The notes under the pieces were generated by a model. The model saw nothing but the letters and a program-made list of their open reading frames with translations, searched no databases and was not told the origin of the DNA. Shown piece after piece: positions 46,201 through 57,173 of a stretch of 64,000 nucleotides of DNA. This DNA is from Litoditis marina. Its lineage: Eukaryota > Nematoda > Chromadorea > Rhabditida > Rhabditidae. The stretch is from contig OZ038434.1 of the NCBI GenBank assembly GCA_964036275.1, positions 32,216,947 through 32,280,946 on the forward strand, read 5' to 3'. The translations under genes were made by a program, and so were the position numbers. Position 1 is the first letter of the stretch. The number at the start of each line of letters is the position of its first letter.

Positions 46201-47308
46201 AACAATATAGGATGTGAAAATTCACTGAGAATATCAATTTATGGCATAAATCACGTAATAAAGTACCGAAATAGCGCAACTTTCAAGTTCATTCTATTGC
46301 TTTTATTGACTTTTAGGGCACCGGCTGGGCTCGTGATAATTGGTTGACTAACAGTCGATGGAGTCCTGACAGGGATTTCATTATTCACGGCTGGAAACTG
46401 AATCAACTGGTCTCTTATTCGAGAAGGCAACTTCCTTTGTCGTGAGTTTGTGTGCGGTATTCGATTCGTTTTTTGAGTTGTAGTTTGATCAGGGACAGAC
46501 ATAGTTAAGGGGTCAATCACGAAAACTAACGTTGTCTTTTTGTCTTCTCTCAGTTTGATCTCCATGCAGTTCAGTAGTGATTCGAAAAACTCTGAACTGC
46601 ACACAGATCAAACTACAGTTCTGTTTTCGTGGTCGCGCGGCTGGCCAAGATACGATTACAGATTGGAGAAACAGGGTGACTGTCACAACTCTATGAGACA
46701 TTCCCAGGACCCTTCTCATTGAGAGCTCACGAATATTTCTCATGTGTCATTTGTGGAATTTCTTCATACTATTTATACTAAATATAAAGTTAAGAACAAC
46801 ACCGGGACACATATCGCGATGGTTCAATCCACTAGCAGGACCAATTGTTCTGAACAAGTGCTCTCCTAGGTGGGAACTATTTTGCGAACTTGCACTCCTT
46901 TTTTCTCTGTTTCCTGTTAATTGAAGGAGAACTAACAGTAGTAAATATTCGAAAACGTCTCGAAGAGAACTTGAGGGTGATTGTTATACTAAACTCCAGG
47001 ATTAAAAACATTTTAAATGAGACACGCAGGACAGAACCAAATATGTTCTAACATAGTTTTTTTTTGTGAAATTTGCATTTTACTATTTAGAATTTGACTG
47101 AAATACATCTTTTCAATTAAACTTTCATTACTAATATTTTATCATCCATTATGTAATTTTTTTTTATAATTACAGCAATAGAACGTGGACCTACGACCCA
47201 AACCTCATCTCAAGTGCGGCTGAAATAAACACCAGTTTAGCCAAAACATATGAAGAAGTTGAGCGATCGAGATACTACTATCTCGGTAGAGTCACAAACA
47301 ATGGGTGA
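40283..47308 (+). CDS. DUF273 family protein (GMA12/MNN10-like putative glycosyltransferase, type II membrane)
   Basis: Exons: 40283-40369, 40838-40873, 41303-41344, 41883-41988, 42256-42344, 42604-42712, 43259-43383, 43935-43999, 45684-45851, 46317-46441, 46795-46869, 47176-47308. The first exon ([20 protein letters not shown]...) is basic then hydrophobic, as in a signal anchor. The core has [48 protein letters not shown], the nucleotide-sugar DxD-type motif [69 protein letters not shown] and DFIIHGWK; the C-terminus has [10 protein letters not shown] and [11 protein letters not shown]. These match the nematode DUF273 family, thought to be Golgi glycosyltransferases; the exact substrate is not known. 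Every junction is in phase except 42344 to 42604, which is off by one base. The 46795 acceptor (GTTAAG) is weak. The end is TGA 47306-47308, unless the GGTGAGT there is a donor. AATAAA at 47421 would serve as the polyadenylation signal. Confidence 0.83.
41162..41281. mobile_element. near-palindromic foldback MITE, copy 1
   Basis: Ends are AAAGAAGGACGATTATGTGG and CCACATAATCGTCCTGCTTT; internal CAGTCCTTCAAAC and GTTTAAAGGACCG also pair. Almost the whole ~120 bp folds on itself. It is inside a DUF273-gene intron. Confidence 0.85.
41652..41773. mobile_element. near-palindromic foldback MITE, copy 2
   Basis: GGACGATTATGTGAACTAAT at the left, ATTGGATCAAATAATCGTGC at the right, with GGTCCTTTGAACTGCAATTG and TTGCGGTTTAAAGGACTGAA inside. 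It is in inverted orientation relative to copy 1, in the next intron. Confidence 0.85.
44191..44634. mobile_element. TIR element A in DUF273 intron
   Basis: Left end TATAGTTCGTTTCAACCATC-GATAGCAG and right end CTACTATTGATGGGTGAAAC-GAACTATA are inverted repeats of about 27 bp. The interior has no transposase ORF. Its right end touches or overlaps the next element. Confidence 0.75.
44631..45486. mobile_element. TIR element B in DUF273 intron, with GGGATCCC tandem units
   Basis: Left end TATATAAGACTCTGCAATCT-AAAT and right end ATTTAGATTGCAGCGTCTTA-TATA form TIRs of about 25 bp. Inside, units of about 31 bp (ATTTTGGGATCCCATTTTTT) repeat near 44790-44880 and again near 45220-45350. They flank a CG-richer core with GAGACGCAGAGACAGAG-like repeats. 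Confidence 0.75.
46077..46209. mobile_element. TATACT-ended MITE copy, in DUF273 intron
   Basis: CTACTAGAAGTAAATTGAGT-AGTCACGTGAA at the left and TTGACTGTGCAACTGACTAA-CAATATA at the right, with TGATGAGACATCGTGCACTG inside. Confidence 0.8.
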
Positions 47309-47420
47309 GTATCAAACAATCGAATTCGCGAACTTTCACAAAATCGGGAATTCCACAAGCAAAGCATGTGACCAATTTACCTGAGATGAATTTGTTGAGA
47401 TCTCATGTCGCCTCCGGGAA

Positions 47421-47426
47421 AATAAA
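47421..47426 (+). terminator. possible polyadenylation signal of the DUF273 gene
   Basis: AATAAA lies 113 bases after the proposed stop at 47306-47308. Confidence 0.4.
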
Positions 47427-47439
47427 AGTGGTTTACAAG

Positions 47440-47815
47440 ATTCAAGATTTTCAAGATTTCAAGATTTCAAGATTTATTAGATCACTTCAAGTCGTTGCGA
47501 GATGGTCCCCTCCACATATCTTTATACTAGGTTGTTAATCGAGTTGAAAATTTCGAGTTTTTCGAGTTTAGAGTATTTCGAGTTTTCGAAATTTCGAGTT
47601 TTTCGAGTTTCGAGTTTTCCGAATTTCGAGTTTTTCGAGTTTCGAGTTTTTCGAGTTTTTCGAGTTTCAGAAATTTCGAGTTTTTCGAGTTTCGAGTATT
47701 TCGAGTTTTTGTTTTGTTCAAGTTTCGAAACTCGAACTTTCGAGTTTTTCGAGTTCTAGTTAAACTCGAAACTCGAATTTTCGAGTTTTCGAGTTCGAGT
47801 TTTATTTTCAACAAC
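47440..47815. repeat. low-complexity arrays: CAAGATTT and TTTTTCGAG
   Basis: A short CAAGATTT run (47440-47480) is followed by about 270 bp of irregular TTTCGAG/TTTTTCGAGTTTCGAG units up to 47808. The Phe/Glu-rich and Lys/Leu-rich ORFs on either strand are composition effects. Confidence 0.9.
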
Positions 47816-48104
47816 CCTAATGCATACTATGAATATTTCTTTGCCACCTTTTCTGTGGTCTACAGTTTTTGTGAAATGAACATACCGCGCAGGATTACTT
47901 GTGAACAATTACAACATGTTTTGTTTCATGAGTGGAACAAGTGTATCACGCTTTTCGATGTTTTTCGAGAATTGTAATGGTACAGTTCGGTGATTTCAGA
48001 TTCTTCAACACACTGAGTTCTTGGTTTCTCTCTCTGTGACATCCACGACTGTTAATTACAAAACGTTTTCATTGGATAACTTTTGGTTGTCGTTTAGCTA
48101 TGCT

Positions 48105-48232
48105 GCTAGTCGATTGCACAGTCAGTGAAACATGTTTAACGTAGCAAAACTGAGAAACGTGCAATGACAAAGTGCACGATGCCTCATCAGAATGCTAACT
48201 TCACGTGACTATTCATATTATTTCTAGTATAC
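48105..48232. mobile_element. TATACT-ended MITE copy, downstream of DUF273 gene
   Basis: GCTAGTCGATTGCACAGTCA at the left and CTTCACGTGACTATTCATAT-TATTTCTAGTATA at the right, with GAGAAACGTGCAATGACAAA and GTGCACGATGCCTCATCAGA inside, a full-length copy. Confidence 0.85.
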
Positions 48233-49470
48233 CATAAGTTTCATATGAGAATTCATTTCATTACGTGTCGAGATCTGCACCCCTGCCTCATAAATACGTG
48301 TGATTGTAAATTGTGATTGTTCCTGTACGGAAATATTTTAGCTGCTTCTGCTCAGAAACAATCGTCTACAAGTTCTGTTGTAACAACTGAATCGCTGCAC
48401 AATAGTTGTTGTTGTTCTACGTAAAAACTATAAACTTCAATTTGATGTTCACGTGAAGTTTTTTCAATGTTACAAACAATTTACCGATATATCAATTATT
48501 CATTTATTTGAATTGAAACGACTCGTTCATTTCCTTGCAAATGATGTATTCGGTCATGTTCTGTCCCTCACATTCGAGAATGCAGCAGTTTTGCTGAAAT
48601 TATGGAAATTTTCGATGGAAAATACAGAAAAAAATTCTGTTCGAAAAATAAATGTTTTAAAAACATCACCAGAACTAGGATGAATAGAGCACGAATACTT
48701 CGCAGTTCTCAGACTAACTTCAGTTTCTAAAAAAATATTGAGTAAAAAAGTCTGCAAAAAGTAATTAAGTATGAGTTGTTTCTGAACAGAAACATTCCCA
48801 CCTCATTCGTATTTCGTGGGTTCTGACATTGACTTTCGCATGGACTGAGCTCCTGGAAAAAAAAACTGGATGAAAACTTTAAAATAAATAGCTAATCATT
48901 AGCCTAGCCATACAACGCAAAATCTTTTCTTTCCAAAATCCCACCGTATAGAACGCAAAATCTTTTCATATCTGTAGTTTGCTCATTAATCCATGTTCCA
49001 GTTTGACTCATGCACTTCCTAGTAGGTTGACTGTGCTTTGAACGCACTTTTGTGCGTTTGTCGAATGAATTCGATAGTTTACATTATATTTTCTGGAGGA
49101 ATGTTTGCCTATGACCAATAAGTTAACTATTTCATAGACTAGATTCATGAAAAAGTGGGGGCCCAACGACTGTGAGATTTGTCTTCTGCTGTGCGCCCCT
49201 TAGACAACTGCTTTCAAATGGAGCAGCTACTGCTACAAAAAACCGAAAAATACTAATATACTCAAGTATAACTGTTTACAAACATACAAAAGTCGTACAA
49301 TATTTTCTCAAACCTGTAAACTAGAATCTACAAATCACAGCTGCGAAAGAGAGAACAACTGTTGAATAACATGACAAGCGTAGCACTTAGAGTTGAAGTA
49401 ACGACAAAAAACTGCAAACCTTTGTCCGCAAAACCAGGAACTCTATAGTAGACTACGTTGAGTTAACATC
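48233..49470. other. AT-rich intergenic, no gene seen
   Basis: Only short ORFs without exon-like borders or recognisable motifs. A segment AAAAAGTGGGGGCCCAACGA near 49152 recalls the ends of the 38038 foldback. Confidence 0.5.
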
Positions 49471-51590
49471 TAACCTCTCATCTACGAAGATACGGTAGTA
49501 TTCACCGCGCGCTGCGAAGATACAGTAACCTCTTAATGGCAGTCAACTGCGAAGATACGGTAGTATTTCACCGCGCGCTGCGAAGATACAGTAACCTCTC
49601 ATCTACGAAGATACGGTAGTATTCACCGCGCGCTGCGAAGATACAGTAACCTCTTATCCGCAGTCAACTGCGAAGATACGGTAGTTTTCACCGCGCACTG
49701 CGAAGATACAGTAACCTCTTAATCGCAGTCAACTGCGAAGATACAGTAGTTTTCACCGCGCACTGCGAAGATACAGTAACCTCTCATCTGCGAAGATACG
49801 GTAGTATTCACCGCGCGCTGCGAAGATACAGTAACCTCTTATCCGCAGTCAACTGCGAAGATACGGTAGTTTTCACCGCGCACTGCGAAGATACAGTAAC
49901 CTCTCATCTGCGAAGATACGGTAGTTTTCACCGCGCGCTGCGAAGAACAGTAACCTCTTATCCGCAGTCAACTGCGAAGATACGGTAGTATTCACCGCGC
50001 ACTGCGAAGATACAGTAACCTCTCATCTGCGAAGATACGGTAGTTTTCACCGCGCGCTGCGAAGATACAGTAACCTCTTATCCGCAGTCAACTGCGAAGA
50101 TACGGTAGTATTCACCGCGTGCTGCGAAGATACAGTAACCTCTTAATCGCAGTCAACTGCGAAGATACAGTAGTTTTCACCGCGCACTGCGAAGATACAG
50201 TAACCTCTCATCTGCGAAGATACGGTAGTATTCACCGCGCGCTGCGAAGATACAGTAACCTCTTATCCGCAGTCAACTGCGAAGATACGGTAGTTTTCAC
50301 CGCGCACTGCGAAGATACAGTAACCTCTCATCTGCGAAGATACGGTAGTTTTCACCGCGCGCTGCGAAGAACAGTAACCTCTTATCCGCAGTCAACTGCG
50401 AAGATACGGTAGTATTCACCGCGCTCTGCGAAGATACAGTAACCTCTTTATTCGCAGTCAACTGCGAAGATACGGTAGTATTCATCGCGTGCTGCGAAGA
50501 TACAGTAACCTCTCATCTACGAAGATACGGTAGTATTCACCGCGCGCTGCGAAGATACAGTAACATCTTATCCGCAGTCAACTGCGAAGATACGGTAGCT
50601 TTCACCGCGTGCTGCGAAGATACAGTAACCTCTCATGTGCGAAGATACGGTAGTTTTCACCGCGCACTGCGAAGATACGGTAGTTTTTACCTCGTGCTGC
50701 GAAGATAGAGTAAACTCTCATCCGCAGTCAACTACGAAGATACGGTAGTTTTCACCTCGTGCTGCGAAGATACAGTAACCTCTCATCTACGAAGATACGG
50801 TAGTTTTCACCGCGTGCTGCGAAGATGCAGTAACCTCTCATCCGCAGTCAACTGCGAAGATACGGTAGTTTTCACCGCGCACTGCGAAGATACAGTAACC
50901 TCTCATCCGCAGTCAACTACGAAGATACGGTAGTTTTCACCGCGTGCTGCGAAGATACAGTAACCTCTCATCCGCAGTCAACTGCGAAGATACGGTAGTT
51001 TTCACCGCGCACTGCGAAGATACAGTAACCTCTCATCCGCAGTCAACTGCGGAGATACGGTAGTTTTCACCTCGTGCTGCGAAGATACAGTAACCTCTCA
51101 TCTACGAAGATACGGTAGTTTTCACCGCGTGCTGCGAAGATGCAGTAACCTCTCATCCGCAGTCAACTGCGAAGATACGGTAGTTTTCACCGCGCACTGC
51201 GAAGATACAGTAACCTCTCATCCGCAGTCAACTGCGGAGATACGGTAGTTTTCACCTCGTGCTGCGAAGATGCAGTAACCTCTCATCCGCAGTCAACTGC
51301 GAAGATACGGTAGTTTTCACCGCGCACTGCGAAGATACAGTAACCTCTCATCCGCAGTCAACTACGAAGATACGGTAGTTTTCACCTCGTGCTGCGAAGA
51401 TACAGTAACCTCTCATCTACGAAGATACGGTAGTTTTCACCGCGTGCTGCGAAGATGCAGTAACCTCTCATCCGCAGTCAACTGCGAAGATACGGTAGTT
51501 TTCACCGCGCACTGCGAAGATACAGTAACCTCTCATCCGCAGTCAACTGCGGAGATACGGTAGTTTTCACCTCGTGCTGCGAAGATAGAG
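49471..51590. repeat. 55/65-bp minisatellite with CGCAGT-CA-ACTGCG hairpin
   Basis: Units alternate between about 55 bp (CTGCGAAGATACAGTAACCT then CTCATCTGCGAAGATACGGT then AGTTTTCACCGCGCA) and about 65 bp, where CCGCAGTCAA is added before CTGCGAAG. The added part creates the dyad CGCAGT-CA-ACTGCG. The first half favours CCGCGCGC/CCGCGCAC ends and the second half CCTCGTGC/CCGCGTGC, so the array has subdomains. The 97-residue ORF at 50119 is only a readthrough of the repeat. Confidence 0.95.
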
Positions 51591-52416
51591 TCCCCTCTCA
51601 AAGGAAGTTTCTTCCAGGGGGTGAGGAGGGGATAATAGTATCACAGAGGAATCTTATATTGATTTCTTTCCTTCATAGTAATCGATTTCGTTCTACATCA
51701 ATCCACATTACAGGACGCCAGAAAACCAATATTGAGAAATGACGTTCTGGCCGGTTGCGATTGTTCAAGGGAAATTTCCAGCTTCATGGTGGCCAAAACG
51801 TCAGAAAACTGTTAGGTTTTGGTCGGTAATGGCGCAAGCGTGTGCTTTGGCACTACAGTTGTTCAACATATTCTAATTAGTAGAACGTCCCCTCACCGAA
51901 GGCTGAAACGAATTCTGTTGTGTTTGTAGTCTGATTGTCTGTTTTTGTTACGTGAATTATGATGTGTAGAGATCAAAGTTCAATCAATACTCATCTTTCT
52001 CCCTACTAAACCGATTGGAACACGGTCCCCTGTTTCTCTTTATTGCTCATCGGATACCCCGAGTGAGCTTTCCATAAATTAGGTGAAAAAACTCATCTTT
52101 CGATAGCTTTCCCTCAAGTACCGTAAGATACTGGTTTTAAGCCAGCGTCAATAAGAAATTGAGTTGAGCCGTTCTCTGGTTTGTCGTATCTAATACGGGT
52201 TGGGCGGCAGACGAGAGCGGTGAGACGCAGACAATAAGCGAGTGCGACTTCTCATAGATTTGGGCCAGTTCCTTATTTAAGCGCTTTTTTCGTTAACAGC
52301 GCCTGCTAACCACTAGGTAGCCGTAAATTTGACTTAAAAGAAGTTGTAAAAAGGGTTCACAGGGAAATAAAAACCGCTAATTGACAGCAACGTTACTGCA
52401 GTTCTACCCCGGTTTG
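51591..52416. other. unique spacer, no gene seen
   Basis: No exon-like ORF or family motif. A partial inverted pair (ATGACGTTCTGGCC and GGCCAAAACGTC) near 51738-51806 may be a small foldback. Confidence 0.5.
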
Positions 52417-52470
52417 ACTGCAGATTTACCGCTGGTAGTACCGCGGTACTACCAGGGGTAAATCGGCAGT
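52417..52470. repeat. 54-bp near-perfect palindrome
   Basis: Centred on CCGCGG at 52441-52446: ATTTACCGCTGGTAGTACC on the left faces GGTACTACCAGGGGTAAAT on the right with one mismatch, and ACTGCAG/CGGCAGT extends the arms. It is followed by GCAGTAAATCTGCAGTGAAC-type repeats to 52505. Confidence 0.92.
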
Positions 52471-53187
52471 AAATCTGCAGTGAACCCGCAGTAACTGCGC
52501 AGTAAACTAATTGATATTCAAATCTACCACAAATAATGTAAAATAATACTTTTTCAAAAAATAGTTTTATTTAACGCAATAGGAGCGCTCCATGCTCCCT
52601 ATCAACGTCAAAGGAAAATAGAATACCTTTCTGTTCTCGAAAAGTACCTCAAACTTGGGTAATTAAACCGAAATCAACTCAAACCTCAACGACTAGTGAT
52701 AGAGAAGTCCGTACTTAAGTAAGGGCGGAAAATATTTTTTTCAAAATTCGTTTTTAAGGGTGAAAATGCATTCAATTTTCCAATATGCATGAATATTAGT
52801 TGTACATCAGGATATCGGAACAAATTTTTGGTCAATCATGATTTGGTAAAGAAATTGAAGTTATGAGCCATAACTATGAAAGTTCTTCTCGTAAATTTCC
52901 ATTATATGGTTTTCCATGATGATTTGCTAAGTAAAACGTCAATTCATTACATTTTAAACGATTGAATACTCATATTGTAGAAATGCAGTTGTCAGGAACT
53001 CATCATAACGATCGAAAAAAAGTTGGACTGTCAGACTTGAAAAAAATTATCTGCTCGTTTTCTCGAAACTGATTTGTATAATCTCCGATACGTTTATCCC
53101 TTCAGTTTTTGAGTCATAATATTGCATTTCCACACGAAGCACGCACTTTTGAATAGTTTACTATGAATCTACCTTGGAAAACCATCT

Positions 53188-53288
53188 GCCCACGGCATGC
53201 GTACTTTTTGCCCACGGCATGCTTACTCTATGCGTACTTGGTGCCGGTAACTCGCCGTACGCATAAAGTAAGCATGCCGTGGGCAAAA
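53188..53288. repeat. inverted repeat with GCCCACGGCATGC arms
   Basis: TTGCCCACGGCATGCTTACT-CTATGCGTAC (53208-53237) pairs with GTACGCATAAAGTAAGCATG-CCGTGGGCAA (53257-53286). A third GCCCACGGCATGC lies at 53188. Confidence 0.9.
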
Positions 53289-53608
53289 CCGGGATCGACG
53301 TAATGTGACCAAATATGTACGGCATAGTATTTCAAACAATTAAAAATTGATCCATACTCCATTCCGTACAAAAGCTTCTAGACAGCTGAATCAATTACAT
53401 TCTTGCCATATAAACAATGCTCTAATATGTAATATTCTTTCATCTTTTCTCCAACCGAAATATATGTAACTGTTACTCTGTTAATACTATAAGAGCTATA
53501 ATATGATACTTTCAGCATGAAAAAAACAAAAAAATCACAGGATTATCATAGAACTGCCAATTTACAAGCGTTTAACCGATTTTTACCCTAATCCACCTAC
53601 ATTTGTTT

Positions 53609-53675
53609 CTCCCCGGAATCGAACCCACCACCTCTAGACCCGTACGGCGCGCACTACCCCTATGCTATTCCACCC
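53609..53675 (-). other. tRNA-like sequence (pseudo-tRNA or SINE fragment)
   Basis: On the minus strand: GGTGGAATAGCATAGGGGTA (A-box-like) and GGTGGGTTCGATTCCGGGGA (B-box-like) about 30 bases apart. I could not form a full acceptor stem or a convincing anticodon arm, so it is not called a functional tRNA. The leader of the other SINE family is absent. Confidence 0.5.
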
Positions 53676-53699
53676 ATGGTACCGGCTGCGATGTTTGGC

Positions 53700-55292
53700 G
53701 CCATGACGTATGAGTGGGGCGACATTTATAGAGGAGTACGTCATTACAACGATCGCCAAAATTATTATGCTATTTCGTAATATCGAACACAATGTTATGA
53801 CGTAAAATCATGTATTGAAAGGAACTATGGTCTACCCCTCTCTCTGCTGACGCTCTTCGCTGTCGAATTTTATTCTGTATTTCACTCTCTTCGTTCCCTC
53901 ATATTTTACTGCTGTTCGCCGTCACCTATTCACAAGTCTTTCGCTCTTCCCTGGAAGTTCTCCTCCGACTTTTTCAAACAGTCCCTTCGAATTCATCCTT
54001 GTAGCGTTGTTCTGTTCGTCCAGTTGGTCTCTGTGCATCGATGAGACCATTCCAGAATTACTCCTGCCCAGCGGTCATTATTCATTCTTTCTTTTTTCCT
54101 AATTTTCCACTTTCGTGCAAAATTTTAGAGCTTCATGAGCAGATCTAGCAGAATACGGTACGGAAACAACCGACTTTTCAAGTCTACCTTTCCTTTGTGA
54201 AATTTTTTGAATAGTTTTAAATCGGATCGGGCTAGTTTTTCACGCGGCAAATTCACCAAGGTAGACGGGATCCTGCACATTTGACAATATCACTATTCAC
54301 AGAGCTCTCGAGGCGGCGCAAGAACACATGTTTTCTCTCGTTCTGACCATCGTATACTACTAGAAAGACTTTTATTCCGTCGAGAACCCTCTGATACTCG
54401 AGGTGCTTAACACCCAGGAAGTTCACTTTCAATTCGAAAACTCGGTTTTTGCTCAAATCGAGAACTCAGAATTTTGAACTCGTTCAAAAACCCTGGTGCA
54501 CACTAAACGCGATCACCACCATCAGTCTCTCCGACGGCATACTCAAAATCGTTCCCGATCCGGAAGCCGACTTCTTCGACACGCGCATGCGACATGCTCC
54601 CAGCAATCACCTGCGCCTCTGAGATTATTGCTAACAATCGTCTTTGAACATCACCCCCATGTGACACAAGCTGCTTCAGAGTATAAAGTAGTGAGCAATG
54701 CTTTCAGAAAACCGAAAAACGTCGCCTCCACAACCCAGCTATTTGCCACTTGGTTAGATTCAAAGATGCGGTCAGTATATAAACTACGCCAAACACAGAT
54801 GCGCACGACAGCACTAGAAGAACCGACAACAGAGGGTTCGTAGTTTTAGTGGAAGCAATCCAAAAGATTTGCCTCTATCGCGAAGCCGCTCACCAATCCA
54901 ATAACTTGGAACTAGAGTTGGCGCCAGAGAGAAGATGATAAGTTTACATTTCGGACGCCGTGCTAACCTTGGATTTTGAGCGTGTGTACCAATTTCAGCC
55001 AATTAGGTACAGTAGTTCTTTCAAGCTCATGCGGACGAAAACTATAGTTTTTCATAACAGGTCAGACACACCAATTTTGACCAAACTTCTCAGATTCTTC
55101 TAGGAATTTGAGACAACATGTGTTTCATCGGTATTCAAGGTTGTTCTTAAGTTAAAGAAAAGTTGTAAATTTTGAAACTTGCGTCGCGATCGCGTTAGCC
55201 AGACCAAACACAACTCATATGGAACGCGACGTGCTCCGCGCAAATGTCTCTTTTTAGAAAACATTTACATTTCAACTAAACCTCTCACATAT
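53700..55292. other. no confident gene
   Basis: The longest open stretch (54496-54843 +, 115 codons, His/Arg-rich then polar) has no recognisable domain or splice context. The rest shows nothing notable. Confidence 0.4.
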
Positions 55293-56435
55293 CTTAGGCT
55301 GTCTTCAGACTTTTTGTGCGATACAAGATACAGATACACGATTCATTTTCGAATTATTTGTATCGTCTCATTTTGTATCCGTATCTTGGCGCCAACGTAT
55401 CAGAAAAGTATGAACGTTCCAGGATTCATTTTTTCGATTTTGTTAGTTTCAAATTCAAAAGTAACTTTTAACAATTTTAAATTCTTCATTCCATAGATAT
55501 TTATAGTTATTCTTCAAATTGACGTCTATCCCATCGCACGCGCACGCGCCGCGACAAAATGTGAAAATGAATGAATTTCGATAAACTTTGGACATCGTGA
55601 AAAACAAAAACGCTGATGATCATTGTTACCGATCCCCATGCCATATACTCAATTTCACTCACGCGAAGCGCGTGCACGCGACGAGGCAGAAATATCAAAA
55701 TGAGTCGATTCATATGAAATTGGGATGGGTGGGGTATTCGACCGAAACTTGTAATACCTTCTTATCCGCGTGGCCAACCACTCCCAATCCCAAAAATTTA
55801 TCTTCATGCACAAAAGTTGAAATTTTTTGTCGCGTCGCGTGCTGCGCGCGCGCTTGACCCCAAGTTCGTACCAAGCTTACATCTGACTTCAGAATGATCA
55901 ATTTCCTCAGGTTCCCAAGTTTTATTGAATTCTACGGGTTTTTAAATTTTTGTCGCGGCGCGTGCACGCGTCGCGTGCGTGATATAAAATTGATATCCTC
56001 ATTCCAATCTCCATGATCGATAATCACAGTTCACAAATTTGACCCAAATCTGCATAATTTCTCATTTTGACGCGTAGCGTGCGCGCGTCGCGCGCGAAAG
56101 TGAATTTTTTTGCGGATACCAATCTGTTTTGTGTGGGGGAACATTCTATCAATTGGAAAAATTTCACAAAAATCACTTTTATAATCAAAAAACCTAGATG
56201 TATCCACAATATGAGTGAAGTGTAGAATGCCGGCCGCAATCTTCAAAAAAAGTGTATCGTCGATTCAAAATGATGTATCTGACGCCGAGATACTGTAGAA
56301 AAAGTATGAACACGATAGATACATCGCGTGACGCATGTATCTGTCGCCGCTACAAAAATGCAATCGATACACATGATTAGAGCGCGCATGTATCGTGTAT
56401 CTTGTATCGCACAAAAAGTCTGAAGACAGCCTAAG
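55293..56435. mobile_element. 1.14-kb TIR element with CG-rich repeats inside
   Basis: Left end CTTAGGCTGTCTTCAGACTT-TTTGTGCGATACAAGATACA and right end TGTATCTTGTATCGCACAAA-AAGTCTGAAGACAGCCTAAG are inverted repeats of about 40 bp. The interior has repeated CGCGAAGCGCGTGCACGCGA-like blocks near 55540, 55670, 55835, 55955 and 56070, which is unusual for this AT-rich region. There is no intact transposase. Confidence 0.88.
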
Positions 56436-56786
56436 AGTTTTCACTACGATCAAAATGTATGTAGTTATAATCAGTGAGCCAGCAGCTTTCAAGTCATATT
56501 ACCATCCCTGATATCACTGATCATCACTGAGTGCGTGCGATACCCGGGAAACTAGCTGATTGAATCTATGGTACTCATTTACTAACAGTTGCTTACTATT
56601 ATGTTCAGAACATTCTCAAATTTGTTCATATGGAGGTACTTTGTATTAGTTTTGTAACTAACCCATGAAAAATGTGAAGTTTCTTCTGAAAAGTAGTCTC
56701 ACGTTATTTTATCATATTTTATCACACATTAACTAAATATATGATGTTATATGTTGGTTTAAACTCTGTTTTACACGAAATTAGTT

Positions 56787-56892
56787 TGCGTACGGTATGA
56801 TGCCTACTTTATGCGTACGGCATGCATACTTTTTCGAAAATCCCCACGGCATGCCGGGAAAAAGGGGCGGAGCCAGGCATGCCGTGGGCAAA
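56787..56892. repeat. second GCATGCCGTGGGC inverted-repeat block
   Basis: TTTGCGTACGGTATGATGCC, ATGCGTACGGCATGCATACT, CCCCACGGCATGCC and GGCATGCCGTGGGCAAAT lie close together and share words with 53188-53288. Confidence 0.8.
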
Positions 56893-57068
56893 TTATTCTC
56901 GGAGACTGCGGGTTTACTGCACGTTTACTGCACGTTTACTGCGGATCTACCACGGGTTCGCCTTACTACGGGTTTACTGCGGATTTAACCCTGGTCACGA
57001 AATTCCTATGGTTACTATAGGGTTAATAAAAAATGCTTAAATGCTTAATTGTAACTCGGTTAACAGTT

Positions 57069-57173
57069 AAAGTAGGACAATCCAATCCCGAAGCATCGGT
57101 CCTTTGCACTGCAATTAAAAAAATTGCAATTTTAAGGACTGAAGCGTTGGGATTGGTTCACATAATTGTTCAT
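57069..57173. mobile_element. near-palindromic foldback MITE, copy 3
   Basis: AAAGTAGGACAATCCAATCC, CGGTCCTTTGCACTGCAATT and TTAAGGACTGAAGCGTTGGG, then TTCACATAATTGTTC, match the copies at 41162 and 41652, although the left terminal repeat has lost its ATTATGTG part. Confidence 0.75.

Larger units (their letters stand above)
52380..57010. mobile_element. possible large composite element bounded by GCAGTAAA/TTTACTGC clusters
   Basis: The left cluster (52400-52505) reads GCAGTAAATC, CCGCAGTAAC and GCGCAGTAAAC. The right cluster (56905-56985) reads GCGGGTTTACTGCACG, TTTACTGCGG and CGGGTTTACTGCGG, that is, the same words reverse-complemented. Inverted GCCCACGGCATGC blocks lie just inside both ends (53188-53287 and 56787-56892). 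No transposase ORF was found, so this is a hypothesis about a non-autonomous or decayed element. Confidence 0.4.

Noticed and set aside
46550..46722. Possible extra DUF273 exon with [18 protein letters not shown]
   Set aside because: It can follow the 46441 donor in phase but ends in a stop before the well-supported C-terminal exons; skipping it keeps the frame. It may still be an alternative exon.
49471..51590. 97-codon ORF at 50119-50412
   Set aside because: It is an open frame through a few minisatellite units only.
54496..54843. 115-codon ORF rich in His/Arg
   Set aside because: No start context, splice borders or recognisable domain; it lies in a transposon-rich stretch.
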